Positions 24,326 through 33,409 of a stretch of 64,000 bases of DNA are shown piece after piece (the first letter of the stretch is position 1; the number at the start of each line of letters is the position of its first letter). The stretch is from the NCBI GenBank assembly GCA_963823495.1, contig CAWGLV010000001.1, positions 2,108,001 to 2,172,000 on the forward strand, given 5' to 3'. The notes beneath the pieces were generated by a model. The model ran no database searches and was not told the DNA's origin. It worked only from the letters and a program-made list of their open reading frames with translations. The position numbers were made by a program, and so were the translations under genes. Source of the stretch: DATDAH01 sp963823495. Its GTDB lineage: Bacteria; Actinomycetota; Acidimicrobiia; Acidimicrobiales; DATDAH01.

Positions 24326-26041
24326 GTGAGCCAGGGGGAAGGAGGTCGACTCGGGGCTCTGGCCCGGTCGGTGTCGACGCTGCCGGGGTACCGGCTGTCC
24401 GGGCTCCGCCAGGACCTGCCCGCAGGCCTGGCCCTGACGGCGTTGCTGGTGCCGCAAGGCATGGCCTACGCGACCCTCGCCGGGCTGCCGGCGGTGACCG
24501 GGCTCTACACGACCGTCGCCTGCCTCACGGCCTACGCCCTGGTCGGACCGTCCCGCATCCTGGTCCTCGGACCGGACTCGTCGGTGTCGCCCCTGATCTT
24601 CGCCGCTCTGCTCCCGCTGGGCGCGACCAGCGATCCCGAGACCGCGATCGCCCTGGCCGGGATGCTGGCCGTGCTGGTCGGCCTGATGGAGATCGCCCTC
24701 GGGCTCGCGCGGTTCGGTTTCGTCGCCTCGCTGCTGTCCAAGCCGGTGCAGATCGGCTACCTGAACGGCCTGGCGTTGGTCATCATCGCCGGGCAACTCC
24801 CGGCCCTGTTCGGCTTCTCGACGGACTCCGCGAGCTTCGCCGGTGACCTCTCGTCGTTCGCCCGCGGCCTCGACGGCGCGGAGCCGGCGGCCGTCCTGAT
24901 CGGACTCGGGACGCTGGCCGTGCTCGTGGGCGCGAGCTTCCTGCCCACTCGGGTCCCGGGCGTCTTGATCGCGGTGGTGGGGGCCACGTTGGTGGTCGGG
25001 GCCTTCGGCCTGGCGGCCGAAGGCGTGCCGGTCGTCGGCGAGTTGCCCACCGGCCTGCCGGCCCCCGTCCTGCCGTGGACCGAGATCGCCGACGTGGGAC
25101 CGCTCGCCCTCGCCGCCGTGGGCATCGTCCTGGTGTCGCTGGCGGACACCATCGCCGTCTCCACGGCCTTCGCGGCCCGGCGGGGCGAGCACGTCGATCC
25201 CGATCGGGAGATCGTGGCGGTGGGTGCGGCCAATCTGGCGACGGGGTTCTTCCGGGGCTTCGCGGTGTCCGCCAGCAGCTCGCGGACCGCTGTGGCCGAG
25301 GAGTCGGGCTCGGCCAGCCAGGTGTCCGGCCTGATCGGGGCCGCCGCGGTGGCCGGACTGCTCGTGCTGGCGCCGGGGCTGCTGCGCAACCTCCCCATCA
25401 GCGCGCTGGCGGCGGTGGTGATCGTGGCCGCGTTCCGTCTGGTCGACCTGACCACGCTGCGCCGCCTGGCCCGCGCCCGACCCACCTCCCTCGTGCTCTC
25501 GGTGGCGGCCACCCTCGGGGTCGTGGTCCTCGGGGTCCTGGAAGGCGTGATCGTCGCCGTCGGCCTTTCGATCCTGTTCTTCTTCCGAAGGTACTGGTGG
25601 CCCGAGGACGAGACCCTGGGACGGGTCTCGGGTCTCCGGGGCTGGCACAGCGTCGACCGCTATCCGGGGGCGGTGACCCTCTCCGGGGTCGTCATCTACC
25701 GCTTCGAGGCCCCGTTGTTCTTCGCCAACGCCACCGTGTTCCAGGAGCGGGTGCGCGACCTGATCCGGGTCGCCGACCCACCGGCGAGCCACCTGGTTCT
25801 GCAGTGCGAAGCGATCACCGACATCGACGTGACCGCCGCCGACGCGCTGGCTGTTCTGCACGACGAGCTCGCGGCCCAGGGCGTCGATCTGATCTTCGTC
25901 GAGCTGCGGGACCGCCTCCGCGAGTTGCTCATCGCCTACGACGTCTACGGCGATGTCGACGACGGTCCGTTCTACCGGTCGGTGAAGGAGGCGTTGTCGG
26001 CGATCACCGGTGAACGGTTCGGCGACATCGACCTGTCCTGA
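24326..26041 (+). CDS. SulP-family anion transporter with STAS domain
   Basis: A 571-residue inner-membrane transporter. GTG 24326 is chosen because GAGGAG lies just upstream and earlier codons would be inside tRNA-Arg. The first helix carries LTALLVPQGMAYATLAGLP, a SulP signature; the core has ~12-14 membrane segments including SDPETAIALAGMLAVLVGL and ASSSRTAVAEESGSASQVSG. Residues ~440-560 form a cytoplasmic STAS domain (YRFEAPLFFANATVF and LQCEAITDIDVTAADAL). SulP members carry sulfate, bicarbonate or dicarboxylates; sulfate would suit the nearby cysteine genes, but the substrate cannot be read. Confidence 0.9.
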   Translation: MSQGEGGRLGALARSVSTLPGYRLSGLRQDLPAGLALTALLVPQGMAYATLAGLPAVTGLYTTVACLTAYALVGPSRILVLGPDSSVSPLIFAALLPLGATSDPETAIALAGMLAVLVGLMEIALGLARFGFVASLLSKPVQIGYLNGLALVIIAGQLPALFGFSTDSASFAGDLSSFARGLDGAEPAAVLIGLGTLAVLVGASFLPTRVPGVLIAVVGATLVVGAFGLAAEGVPVVGELPTGLPAPVLPWTEIADVGPLALAAVGIVLVSLADTIAVSTAFAARRGEHVDPDREIVAVGAANLATGFFRGFAVSASSSRTAVAEESGSASQVSGLIGAAAVAGLLVLAPGLLRNLPISALAAVVIVAAFRLVDLTTLRRLARARPTSLVLSVAATLGVVVLGVLEGVIVAVGLSILFFFRRYWWPEDETLGRVSGLRGWHSVDRYPGAVTLSGVVIYRFEAPLFFANATVFQERVRDLIRVADPPASHLVLQCEAITDIDVTAADALAVLHDELAAQGVDLIFVELRDRLRELLIAYDVYGDVDDGPFYRSVKEALSAITGERFGDIDLS

Positions 26042-26057
26042 GGCTCACGCGGATGAA

Positions 26058-26131
26058 TGGAGCGGGTGAGGGGAATCGAACCCCCGTCACCAGGATGGAA
26101 GCCTGGAGCTCTGCCATTGAGCTACACCCGC
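26058..26131 (-). tRNA. trnG: tRNA-Gly (anticodon TCC), CCA encoded
   Basis: Acceptor GCGGGTG pairs with CACCCGC, anticodon loop CTTCCAT, T-loop GGTTCGATTCC, CCA at 26060-26058. Its 5' end is one base from the 3' end of tRNA-Pro, so both come from one precursor. Confidence 0.95.
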
Positions 26132-26132
26132 G

Positions 26133-26209
26133 TGGTCGGGGAGGGGAGATTTGAACTCCCGACCTCCTGCTCCCAAAGCAGGCACGCTGCCAAGCTGCGC
26201 CACTCCCCG
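26133..26209 (-). tRNA. trnP: tRNA-Pro (anticodon TGG), CCA encoded
   Basis: Acceptor CGGGGAG pairs with CTCCCCG, anticodon loop TTTGGGA, T-loop AGTTCAAATCT, CCA at 26135-26133. It is transcribed ahead of tRNA-Gly with a 1-nt spacer (26132). TAGCCT at 26222-26227 is the promoter candidate. Confidence 0.95.
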
Positions 26210-26221
26210 TGGTTCGGAGAC

Positions 26222-26227
26222 AGGCTA
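26222..26227 (-). promoter_or_regulatory. -10-like box TAGCCT for tRNA-Pro/tRNA-Gly
   Basis: TAGCCT lies 12 nt before the tRNA-Pro 5' end. The rest of 26228-26421 shows nothing I recognise. Confidence 0.5.
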
Positions 26228-26421
26228 GAGGTAGATGGCGATGAAGTGGAGCAGGCCGCTGCTTGGCGGGATCCGGTGTGCATGCGGGTGACCTGGGTTC
26301 GGGTGATGTCCCAGTCGGGTCGGTCGCGGTCACCGGGATCACCGACAGGTTCGTCGGGGGCCGCTGACGCACCCTCGGCGGCACGCGCGATGATCGACGC
26401 CGTCGGCGAGCGGGCGAGAAG

Positions 26422-27531
26422 GTGATCGCCCCGCAGACCGGTCGAGTCGCCGGGGCGGTGGCGAGGCGCGTCCGCGAGCCCGCCTACTGGCGCAGCCTCC
26501 TCGGACGACCCCGGTACGTGAAGTCCTACGGTCTCGCCAACATCCGGGAGAAGGCCCGCTGGTTCCGCTCCCTCACCCTGTTCGAGGACGGACTCTCCGT
26601 CTGGCCGCCGATCCGGGGCGCCACACCCGAGTACCTCGTCGCCCAGAACTTCCTCGACGACGAGTTCGTCGATTTCACCGGCCCCAAGGTGTTCTGGAGC
26701 ATCGAGCCCCCGATGGGCATGACCGACGAGACGAACCGGCTGTTGGCGTCGGGCGAGTTCGAGCGCCATCGCTACCGGTACGACCACCCCGACCCTGACC
26801 AGCGGCTCTACTTCCCCTGTCTGCCCGACGACCGGTCGGCGATCGTGGCCCGACTCGAGGCAACCGCCCATCAGCGTCGCCCCGGCCGGTGCTGCATCGT
26901 CGCCCGCTACGCCATCAGCACCGTCCCCGAGTCGCTCCAGGACGAGCGCCTCGCCGTGGTCCGGGCCCTCGGCTCCGACATGGACGTGTACGGCCGACCC
27001 CAGTACGACGGCACCAACGGGTGGGTCGGCTACCCGAACTACCTCGGCCCCGTCGCCGACAAGATCGGCACCCTGCACCGCTACACGTTCACGCTCGTCT
27101 ACGAGAACTGCGACCTCCCCGGCTACGTGACCGAGAAGATCCTCGATGCCTTCAGGGCCGGCGCCGTCCCCCTCTACCGGGGTGGGGGCGGTCTACTCCC
27201 ACAGGTCGTCCCCACCGGGTCCTACGTGGACTGCACCGATCGGACTCCCGAGGAGATCCACGAGTTGATCCACGCCATGAGCCAGGACGAGGTGGTGGCT
27301 CATCGACGTTCGGCGATCGACTTCCTCTCGTCGCCCGCAGCAGACCGTTTCACCGGCCCCTACTGGTCGGCGGAGGTGACACGGCGGCTCCGAGCCCAGG
27401 AGGGCGAGCGCGGAGACGACCCGCTCACAGGACCTCGACCCGACCCGGCGGGATCGCTCTTCCGATCGTGGCTCAGAGGTCGAGCACGCCCGCCATCCGG
27501 TAGAGGAAGCGGGCCACCTGGCCCCGGCTGA
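26422..27531 (+). CDS. GT10 (alpha-1,3-fucosyltransferase-like) glycosyltransferase
   Basis: 369 residues. The GT10 signature is present as FTLVYENCDLPGYVTEKILD, followed by AFRAGAVPLYRGGGG, the donor-binding segment of fucosyltransferases. An acidic/aromatic N-terminal part and a GRCCIVARYAIS strand precede it. Donor (GDP-fucose?) and acceptor are inferred from the family only. There is no signal peptide, so it would act in the cytoplasm on a lipid-linked or nucleotide-linked glycan. The final ~20 codons, Gly/Pro/Arg-rich, run antisense through the end of the M4 protease gene (59-nt overlap). The GTG start has no clear ribosome-binding site. Confidence 0.82.
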   Translation: MIAPQTGRVAGAVARRVREPAYWRSLLGRPRYVKSYGLANIREKARWFRSLTLFEDGLSVWPPIRGATPEYLVAQNFLDDEFVDFTGPKVFWSIEPPMGMTDETNRLLASGEFERHRYRYDHPDPDQRLYFPCLPDDRSAIVARLEATAHQRRPGRCCIVARYAISTVPESLQDERLAVVRALGSDMDVYGRPQYDGTNGWVGYPNYLGPVADKIGTLHRYTFTLVYENCDLPGYVTEKILDAFRAGAVPLYRGGGGLLPQVVPTGSYVDCTDRTPEEIHELIHAMSQDEVVAHRRSAIDFLSSPAADRFTGPYWSAEVTRRLRAQEGERGDDPLTGPRPDPAGSLFRSWLRGRARPPSGRGSGPPGPG

Positions 27532-30500
27532 TGTCGCGATCGGGCCGGAAGGTCCCGTTCTTGTAGCCGGTCAGCATCGGCGGTGCGGCTCCTGCTCCGT
27601 CGGGGTCACAGGCGGCCCAGTCCACGGCGTCGCGCACCCACGGGGGCACGTCGCTGAAGCCGTCGACCCCGCAGCCAGAGCCGGCGGCGGGCGCCGGCTC
27701 GGCCGCGAAGCGCCAGACCATCCGGACCACCTGGGCCCGGGTGATCGGGCGGGTCGAGCGGAACGTGCCGTTCCGGTAGCCCGTGATGATCGGTTGCTCC
27801 CCGGGTCCCTCCCCGGGAGGGTCGCACGCGGCCCAGTCGATGGCGGCCGAGGCGTTCACGTCGCTGAACAGATCAAGGCCGCAACCCGGGCCACCGGCGG
27901 GTGCCGGCGATCCGGCGAGGCGCCACAACCAGTTCACGACCTGGCCCCGGGTCACCGCTCGGGAGTGGCGGAACCGCCCGTCCGAGTAGCCGGTGGCGAT
28001 CCCGTGGTAGCTGATCCAGGACAGAGCGTCGTCGATCCACGGGGCCGGGTCGCTGAAGCCGTGGGTCGGGATCCTCACGGGCACCACGAGTGGCGTTGAG
28101 GAGGCCGGGGGCGACTGGTCGCTGCGCGCCGTCGGTGTCGCGCTCCAGGACCCGACCACGGCGAACGCCGGCACGGCCGCGACATCGATCGTGACGGTGC
28201 ACGCCAGAGGCGCCGAAGCCCCGACATCCAGGGCGATCGGACTCGGGGCGCCGTCACAGAGCGGATCGGTCAGGACGACGCCGGTGAGGTCGACGTTGCC
28301 GACGTTGGTGACCGTCAGGTCGACGTGGACCGGCTGCCCGGCGACGACGGTCGCCTCCTGGGCGCTCGCGGTCACCTCCAGCGCGGCCCGGCGCACCAGC
28401 ACCTCGACCGGGTCGGTGGTCACCGGGTCGAGTTGATCGCTGTCCACAGTGGCGGAGAAGCCGTACGGGCCCTGGTCGGTGAGGGCGGTGACGTGGGTGC
28501 AGTCGACCACGACGGTGGCGTCGGGAGCGAGGTCGGCAACGGGACCCACACAGGAGGCCTCGTCCGCGGCGGTGACCGCGAGGCCGGTGAGGGCGACGTT
28601 GCCCGTGTTGTCGATCGTGACGTGGAGGTCGACCGCCTCGCCCGCGTCGACCTCGGTCTGGTCAGCGGACGCCGACACCTCGGAGGCGGGAGCGGGCGCC
28701 GCCACCGAGACCAGCACAGGGTCGGCGGTGACGCCCGTGGGGTCGAGTTCGGACGCCGTCAGGGTGACCTCGTCGCTCCAGGTCCCGACGTCGTCGGGGT
28801 CGACGGTGGTGTAGGTGCAGTCGACGACGCGGGTCTCGTCGGGGTCGAGGTCGTCGAGGTCGCCGTCGCAGGTGGTGGCGGCCGAGTGGCCCAGGTCCAC
28901 GTCGGTGAGGGTGACGTTCCCGGTGTTCTCGATCGTGGCGTGCAGGTCGATGCCCTCACCCGCGACGACCGCGTCCTGGTCCGCGGCGGCGGTGATGGCG
29001 GCGTCCGCGGTGCCTGGGGCCAGGACGGCCACCTCGGCGGGGTCGGACTCGAGCGGGTCGACCTGGTCGCCGTCGACGGTGGCGGTCACCGACCAGGTCC
29101 CGACGTCGTCGGGGTCGATGGTGGTGTAGGTGCAGTCGACGACGCGGGTCTCGTCGGGGTCGAGGTCGGCGAGGTCGCCGTCGCAGGTGGCCACCGTCGG
29201 GTCGGTCGTGACCGTGAGGCCGGTGAGACCGATGTTGCCGGAGTTCTGGACCGACACGTGGAGGTCGATGGCCTCGCCCGCGGTCACCCGGCTCTGGTCG
29301 GCCGTCACCTCCGAGACCACGGACGGGGCCGGCGCAGCCACCTCGACCTCGACGGCGTTCGATCCGACGCCCTCGGGGAGCTCGTTCGTGGTCACGGTCG
29401 CGGTGTTCGACCAGTCGCCGATGTCGTCGGGGTCGACGGTGGTGTAGGCGCACTCGATGACCTGTTGGGCGTCGACGGCCAGATCGGCGACCGGGTCCTC
29501 ACAGTCCGGCGCGGCGGGGGAGTCGACGGTCACTCCGGTGAGGGCCACGTTGCCGGTGTTGTGCACCGTCACCGTGAGGTCGATCGCCTCCCCGGCCACG
29601 ACTGCGGTCGGCTCGGCGGTCTGGGTGACCTCGAGCGCGGGAGCCGGAATCGGCTCGCAGGTGTAGACCGCCACGTCGTCGACGAACCAGCCGTAGGGGT
29701 ACGTCCCATGCTCGGCGTTCTCGCCGAGGCGGAAGCGGAACCGGACGTCCTGGCCACTGAGGGCGGCGAGGCTCGCCCTACTCGACACATAGCCGTGGCT
29801 CCGGCCGACGTACGCCGACATCCCGGCCAGAGGGTTGGAGCCACCCGGGGCCAGGGTCCCGTTGTAGCCGTTGGCGTCGAAGTGGCTCGCGAGGTCCTGC
29901 CAGGTTCCCCCGCCGTTGGTGGAGTACTCGACGACGCCACCGTCGCCGTTGCCGCCGCCCATGGTGTCGAAGTCGTACGCGTGCCGGAAGTGCAGGAAGG
30001 CGTTGCTCCCTGCCGGCAACGCCACGGCGTTGGCGGTCTGCACCCGGCGATCGGCCGTGGAGCCGAGGTCGAGGCCCCAGAGGCCGTCGTGGCCGGTCGT
30101 CGCGTAGTCGTGGCCGACCTCGGACTGGTAGGCCCAACGGTAGAAGCCACCGACCCCGAGGTTGACGGTGTCATAGGACCACTTCCCCGAGGCGGGGTTC
30201 TCGAAGTCGTCGCTGAAGAGGTTCTGGGGTTGGGTGCCGGTGGCGCACACCGGGGCCTCGGGCGCCGCGGCCCCCGGGGTGGTCGGCTGAGCGGCCATCT
30301 CGGTGGCGATCACCACCTTGTCGACCTGACCGCAGTCCGCGCCGGTGATCCCCGCGGTGCCGATCAGGTTGAGGCAGGACTGTGACAGTGCGAGGCCGAG
30401 GTCGGCGTAGTCGCTGCCCGAGGTCAGCATCGTGGTCAGGGCCTCGTAGAAGACGGTGGCCGTCTTGGTCTCGCCGAGGCCGGTGACGTCCTGGCCGTTG

Positions 30501-31900
30501 AAGGTCCCACCGTCGGTCATGAGGACCGCCGCCCGGTTGCCCACGCCGCTGTTGGTGTGGACCCCACCCCCGTCGTTGAAGGACGCGTCGGCGGTGTACT
30601 TCGCGCTGGTCATGCGGTCCGGGTCGCTGTAGGGGTGTGCGGTGGGGTCCGCCATGTCCCGGATGGCGCCGTTCGGGAGGTCCTCGCCCAGGCGCCAACG
30701 GACGCCCGCCGTGTCGGTTCCCGCTCCGTTGCCCAGGTCGACCAGTTCGCCGAAAACGTCGGACATCGACTCGTTGATCGCGCCGGACTGGAAGTAGTAG
30801 AAGAGGTTCGCCGTGTGCTCGGTGACCCCGTGGGTCAGCTCGTGGGCGACCACGTCGTCGGCCAGCGCGTAGCCCTGGCCGAAGGTCAGTTGCGCACCGT
30901 TCCAGAAGGCGTTGTTGTAGGGGCAGGTGAAGCCCGAGCGGCAGTACCGCACCCGGGACTCGATGGTCATGCCGGCACCGTCGATGCTGTCCCGGCCGAG
31001 CACCGTGGAGAAGAAGCCGTAGGTGTCGCCGGAGTAGTCGTAGGCCCGGTTCACCTCCGTGACCGCGTGGAGCGGGTCACCCTCCCCTCGGGTGTAGGGG
31101 GGGTCACAGGCCTCGGGGAGCGCAGCGTTGTTCTCGCTGTCACAGACGCCGCGGTCGAGGCCCTCGGTGAGGCGGCTGAACGCGAGCACCGCGGCGCCGG
31201 ACTCGGCATCGATCAGCACGAGGTGGCGGACGGGCGGATCGTTGCCGGTGATCTCGAAGCGCCAGGTCAGGTGTGGCCCGAAGGGCGAGGGGGGACCGAC
31301 CACCGACGGGTCATAGACCCACGCTTCGCCATCGTCTGCGGTGAGCGATGCCCTCGGGGCTCCGGTCGCCCGCGACGTGACCGCGAGGGCCGTGGACCGG
31401 GCCTCGTCCACGGGGACGCCGGTCTCGGTCGGCACGCTCTCGACCCGGGAGGACAGGTCGGCGAGGCTCGAGAGCACCCCACCGGTGGCGTCGACCTGGA
31501 CCGAGGCCTGGGCGCCGAAGACGGGGATGCCCCCGATCAGCTGTTGGTAGCGAACGGCGAGACCGCCGTCGGCCCGGGGTTCGGTGCCGATCACCTCGAG
31601 GGTGCTGCGGTCCTCACCGAGGTCGTCGCCAAGGCGCGCCGCGAAGGCGTCGGCGGCACCGGCGGGGTCCTCGATGCCGAGGTCCAGGGGGGTGCCGGGG
31701 TCGGTGCCCACGAAGCGGACGAGGCCGTCGTCGTCCCGCTGGAGGTCGATCGAGCCGTCGGTCGCCCGGCCCAGGTCGTCGGCGAAGGCGTCGGCGACCG
31801 CCGCCGTGGCGCGGAGTCGTGCGGTGAGGGGCACCACGACGGTGCCGGCGACCACGAGGGTGGCCCCGACGGCGAGCCAGGTGCGGGCGGACGGGCGCAC
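27473..31900 (-). CDS. Giant secreted M4 (thermolysin-like) metalloprotease with Ig-like repeats and three SLH domains
   Basis: 1475 residues. Order: signal anchor (~8-27); FTP/PepSY-type propeptide (~40-230); M4 catalytic domain with HELTH at 353-357 and the third zinc ligand Glu377 in INESMSD, the thermolysin spacing; a jelly-roll-like domain (~560-750) ending in GWFVDDVAVYTC; five ~105-residue Ig-like/CARDB-type repeats (~753-1270), each with a NTGNV-type turn and usually a Cys pair; and three SLH modules (~1275-1473) with the pattern TGYxxGxFRxxRxITRxQ. I infer a wall-anchored protease displayed on a stalk. GTG 31900 is supported by TATGCT 6 nt upstream. Two Ig repeats share a nearly identical 98-bp segment. 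Confidence 0.93.
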   Translation of the reverse strand: MRPSARTWLAVGATLVVAGTVVVPLTARLRATAAVADAFADDLGRATDGSIDLQRDDDGLVRFVGTDPGTPLDLGIEDPAGAADAFAARLGDDLGEDRSTLEVIGTEPRADGGLAVRYQQLIGGIPVFGAQASVQVDATGGVLSSLADLSSRVESVPTETGVPVDEARSTALAVTSRATGAPRASLTADDGEAWVYDPSVVGPPSPFGPHLTWRFEITGNDPPVRHLVLIDAESGAAVLAFSRLTEGLDRGVCDSENNAALPEACDPPYTRGEGDPLHAVTEVNRAYDYSGDTYGFFSTVLGRDSIDGAGMTIESRVRYCRSGFTCPYNNAFWNGAQLTFGQGYALADDVVAHELTHGVTEHTANLFYYFQSGAINESMSDVFGELVDLGNGAGTDTAGVRWRLGEDLPNGAIRDMADPTAHPYSDPDRMTSAKYTADASFNDGGGVHTNSGVGNRAAVLMTDGGTFNGQDVTGLGETKTATVFYEALTTMLTSGSDYADLGLALSQSCLNLIGTAGITGADCGQVDKVVIATEMAAQPTTPGAAAPEAPVCATGTQPQNLFSDDFENPASGKWSYDTVNLGVGGFYRWAYQSEVGHDYATTGHDGLWGLDLGSTADRRVQTANAVALPAGSNAFLHFRHAYDFDTMGGGNGDGGVVEYSTNGGGTWQDLASHFDANGYNGTLAPGGSNPLAGMSAYVGRSHGYVSSRASLAALSGQDVRFRFRLGENAEHGTYPYGWFVDDVAVYTCEPIPAPALEVTQTAEPTAVVAGEAIDLTVTVHNTGNVALTGVTVDSPAAPDCEDPVADLAVDAQQVIECAYTTVDPDDIGDWSNTATVTTNELPEGVGSNAVEVEVAAPAPSVVSEVTADQSRVTAGEAIDLHVSVQNSGNIGLTGLTVTTDPTVATCDGDLADLDPDETRVVDCTYTTIDPDDVGTWSVTATVDGDQVDPLESDPAEVAVLAPGTADAAITAAADQDAVVAGEGIDLHATIENTGNVTLTDVDLGHSAATTCDGDLDDLDPDETRVVDCTYTTVDPDDVGTWSDEVTLTASELDPTGVTADPVLVSVAAPAPASEVSASADQTEVDAGEAVDLHVTIDNTGNVALTGLAVTAADEASCVGPVADLAPDATVVVDCTHVTALTDQGPYGFSATVDSDQLDPVTTDPVEVLVRRAALEVTASAQEATVVAGQPVHVDLTVTNVGNVDLTGVVLTDPLCDGAPSPIALDVGASAPLACTVTIDVAAVPAFAVVGSWSATPTARSDQSPPASSTPLVVPVRIPTHGFSDPAPWIDDALSWISYHGIATGYSDGRFRHSRAVTRGQVVNWLWRLAGSPAPAGGPGCGLDLFSDVNASAAIDWAACDPPGEGPGEQPIITGYRNGTFRSTRPITRAQVVRMVWRFAAEPAPAAGSGCGVDGFSDVPPWVRDAVDWAACDPDGAGAAPPMLTGYKNGTFRPDRDISRGQVARFLYRMAGVLDL
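28778..29190 (-). repeat. 98-bp direct repeat inside the M4 protease Ig-like region
   Basis: Positions 28778-28875 and 29093-29190 differ at only two bases by my reading and are 315 bp (105 codons) apart, one repeat unit. The other repeat units have diverged, so this pair points to recent duplication or gene conversion. Confidence 0.8.
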
Positions 31901-31906
31901 CGGATC

Positions 31907-31912
31907 AGCATA
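31907..31912 (-). promoter_or_regulatory. -10-like box TATGCT for the M4 protease gene
   Basis: TATGCT lies 6 nt before the GTG at 31900, supporting a leaderless start. Confidence 0.5.
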
Positions 31913-31924
31913 TGCTCACCGAGA

Positions 31925-31943
31925 GCGGCGCGCTACGCGCCGC
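31925..31943 (-). terminator. GC-rich hairpin between the MBOAT and M4 genes
   Basis: GCGGCGCG (31925-31932) and CGCGCCGC (31936-31943) form a perfect 8-bp stem with a 3-nt loop, 20 nt past the MBOAT stop. There is no T-run. It sits just upstream of the protease promoter. Confidence 0.45.
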
Positions 31944-31963
31944 GCGTGGTGCCGGCCGGCCGC

Positions 31964-33391
31964 TCAGAACTGGAAGTAGATGAACGGGACGGTCTCGCCG
32001 CCGGAGAACAGCACGATCGCGACCACGAACACGCCGTAGAGCGCGCCCTGGAGCACCGGGGGCCACTCCAGCATCGGGGTGTGGGTGTCGCTGTTGCGTT
32101 GTGCGATGTCGATGGCGATCGTGACCGCGCCGAGGGCGGCCACGAGGAAGATCGCGCCCGGGTCGGTGCTCCCGCCCTGGAGCGTGAGGATGCCGGTGAT
32201 CACCTCGAAGGCCTGGGTGAAGCTGGCCGCCCGGAAGAAGATCCAGGCGAAGACCACCAGCTGGAAGGTGCCGATCGCCGGGAGCACGTCGGCCCCGGTG
32301 AACCGTCCGACCCCGTTGTGGGCGTTGCCCGCGCCGCCGGCCCGCTCGGTGAAGGCGCGGTGCGCGCTCAGGTAGAGGCCGTGCAGCGTCCCCCAGACGA
32401 CGAAGGTCCAGGCGGCCCCGTGCCAGAGGCCGCCGAGCACCATGGTCAGCATGAGGTTGCGGTAGGTCTCGCTCCGGCCGCCCCGGTTCCCCCCGAGGGG
32501 GATGTAGAGGTAGTCCCGCAGCCAGTTGGACAGCGAGATGTGCCAGGTGCGCCAGAAGACCGTGGCGTTTCGGGAGAGATAGGGCTGCTCGAAGTTCAGG
32601 GGCAGCTCGATGCCCAACAGCCGCGAGGAGCCGCGGGCCACGTCGGAGTAGCCGGCGAAGTCGCCGTAGATCTGTAGCGCGAACGCGTAGGCCCCGGCGA
32701 GCAGGACGAGCCACGAGGACGAGGTGGCGTCGGTGAAGGTCCGGTCCACGAACGGGGCGAGGGCGTCGGCGATGGCCACCTTCTTGAACAGGCCGAGGAG
32801 GATGAGCGCCAGGCCGGAGCGCACCTGTTCGGCCCGCAACGGGGCCCGTTCGTTCTCGAACTGGGGCAGCTGGATGTGGGCCCGGCCGATCGGCCCCGCC
32901 ACCAACTGGGGGAAGAACGCCACGAACACGGCGAAGTCCAGCAGGTCCCGGGCCGGTTCGATCTCCCGGCGGTAGACGTCGAAGGTGTAGCTGATCCCGT
33001 GGAACGTGTAGAAGCTGATCCCGACCGGGAGCAGGATCCGCAGGGTCGGTTCGTTGGCCTCGAGACCGACCGCCGCCAGCAGGTCGGCCGCCGAGCCGAT
33101 GAAGAAGTCGAAGTACTTGAAGAAGCCGAGCACGGCCAGGTTGAGGCCGAGGCTCAGGCCGAAGGCCAGCTTGCGGCGACGGTCGTCCTCCTCCATCGCG
33201 AGGTAGCGGCCCACGGCGAAGTCCACGCCGGTGGTGAGGATCATCAGGCCCAGGAAGCGCCAGTCCCACATGGCGTAGAAGAACCACGAGGCCGCCAGCA
33301 GCAGGACGTTCTGGGCGCGACGCTTCAGCTGCCAGTACACGACGAAGACCAGCGGGAAGAAGACGAGGTACTGCAGCGAGTTGAAGACCAT
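31964..33391 (-). CDS. MBOAT-family membrane O-acyltransferase (AlgI/DltB-like)
   Basis: 475 residues with ~11-12 membrane helices. It starts MVFNSLQYLVFFPLVFVVYW as AlgI-type proteins do. The catalytic His is in LTMVLGGLWHGAAWTFVVWG, and the conserved LLPVGISFYTFHGISYTFDV and NWLRDYLYIPLGGNRGG segments are present. Such enzymes move acetyl or other acyl groups across the membrane to exported polysaccharides, usually with an SGNH or AlgX partner; none is adjacent here. It lies upstream of the M4 protease on the same strand and near a GT10 gene, so modification of a surface glycan is inferred. Confidence 0.92.
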   Translation of the reverse strand: MVFNSLQYLVFFPLVFVVYWQLKRRAQNVLLLAASWFFYAMWDWRFLGLMILTTGVDFAVGRYLAMEEDDRRRKLAFGLSLGLNLAVLGFFKYFDFFIGSAADLLAAVGLEANEPTLRILLPVGISFYTFHGISYTFDVYRREIEPARDLLDFAVFVAFFPQLVAGPIGRAHIQLPQFENERAPLRAEQVRSGLALILLGLFKKVAIADALAPFVDRTFTDATSSSWLVLLAGAYAFALQIYGDFAGYSDVARGSSRLLGIELPLNFEQPYLSRNATVFWRTWHISLSNWLRDYLYIPLGGNRGGRSETYRNLMLTMVLGGLWHGAAWTFVVWGTLHGLYLSAHRAFTERAGGAGNAHNGVGRFTGADVLPAIGTFQLVVFAWIFFRAASFTQAFEVITGILTLQGGSTDPGAIFLVAALGAVTIAIDIAQRNSDTHTPMLEWPPVLQGALYGVFVVAIVLFSGGETVPFIYFQF

Positions 33392-33403
33392 GGCCGGGGC
33401 GGG

Positions 33404-33409
33404 AGCCTA
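33404..33409 (-). promoter_or_regulatory. -10-like box TAGGCT for the MBOAT gene
   Basis: TAGGCT lies 12 nt before the ATG at 33391, leaving at most a few untranslated bases. Confidence 0.45.

Noticed and set aside
28100..29650. Regular ~315-bp repeats considered as a CRISPR or satellite array
   Set aside because: The repeats are in frame inside the M4 protease gene and encode Ig-like domains; unit length and divergence do not fit CRISPR. No CRISPR array was seen anywhere.
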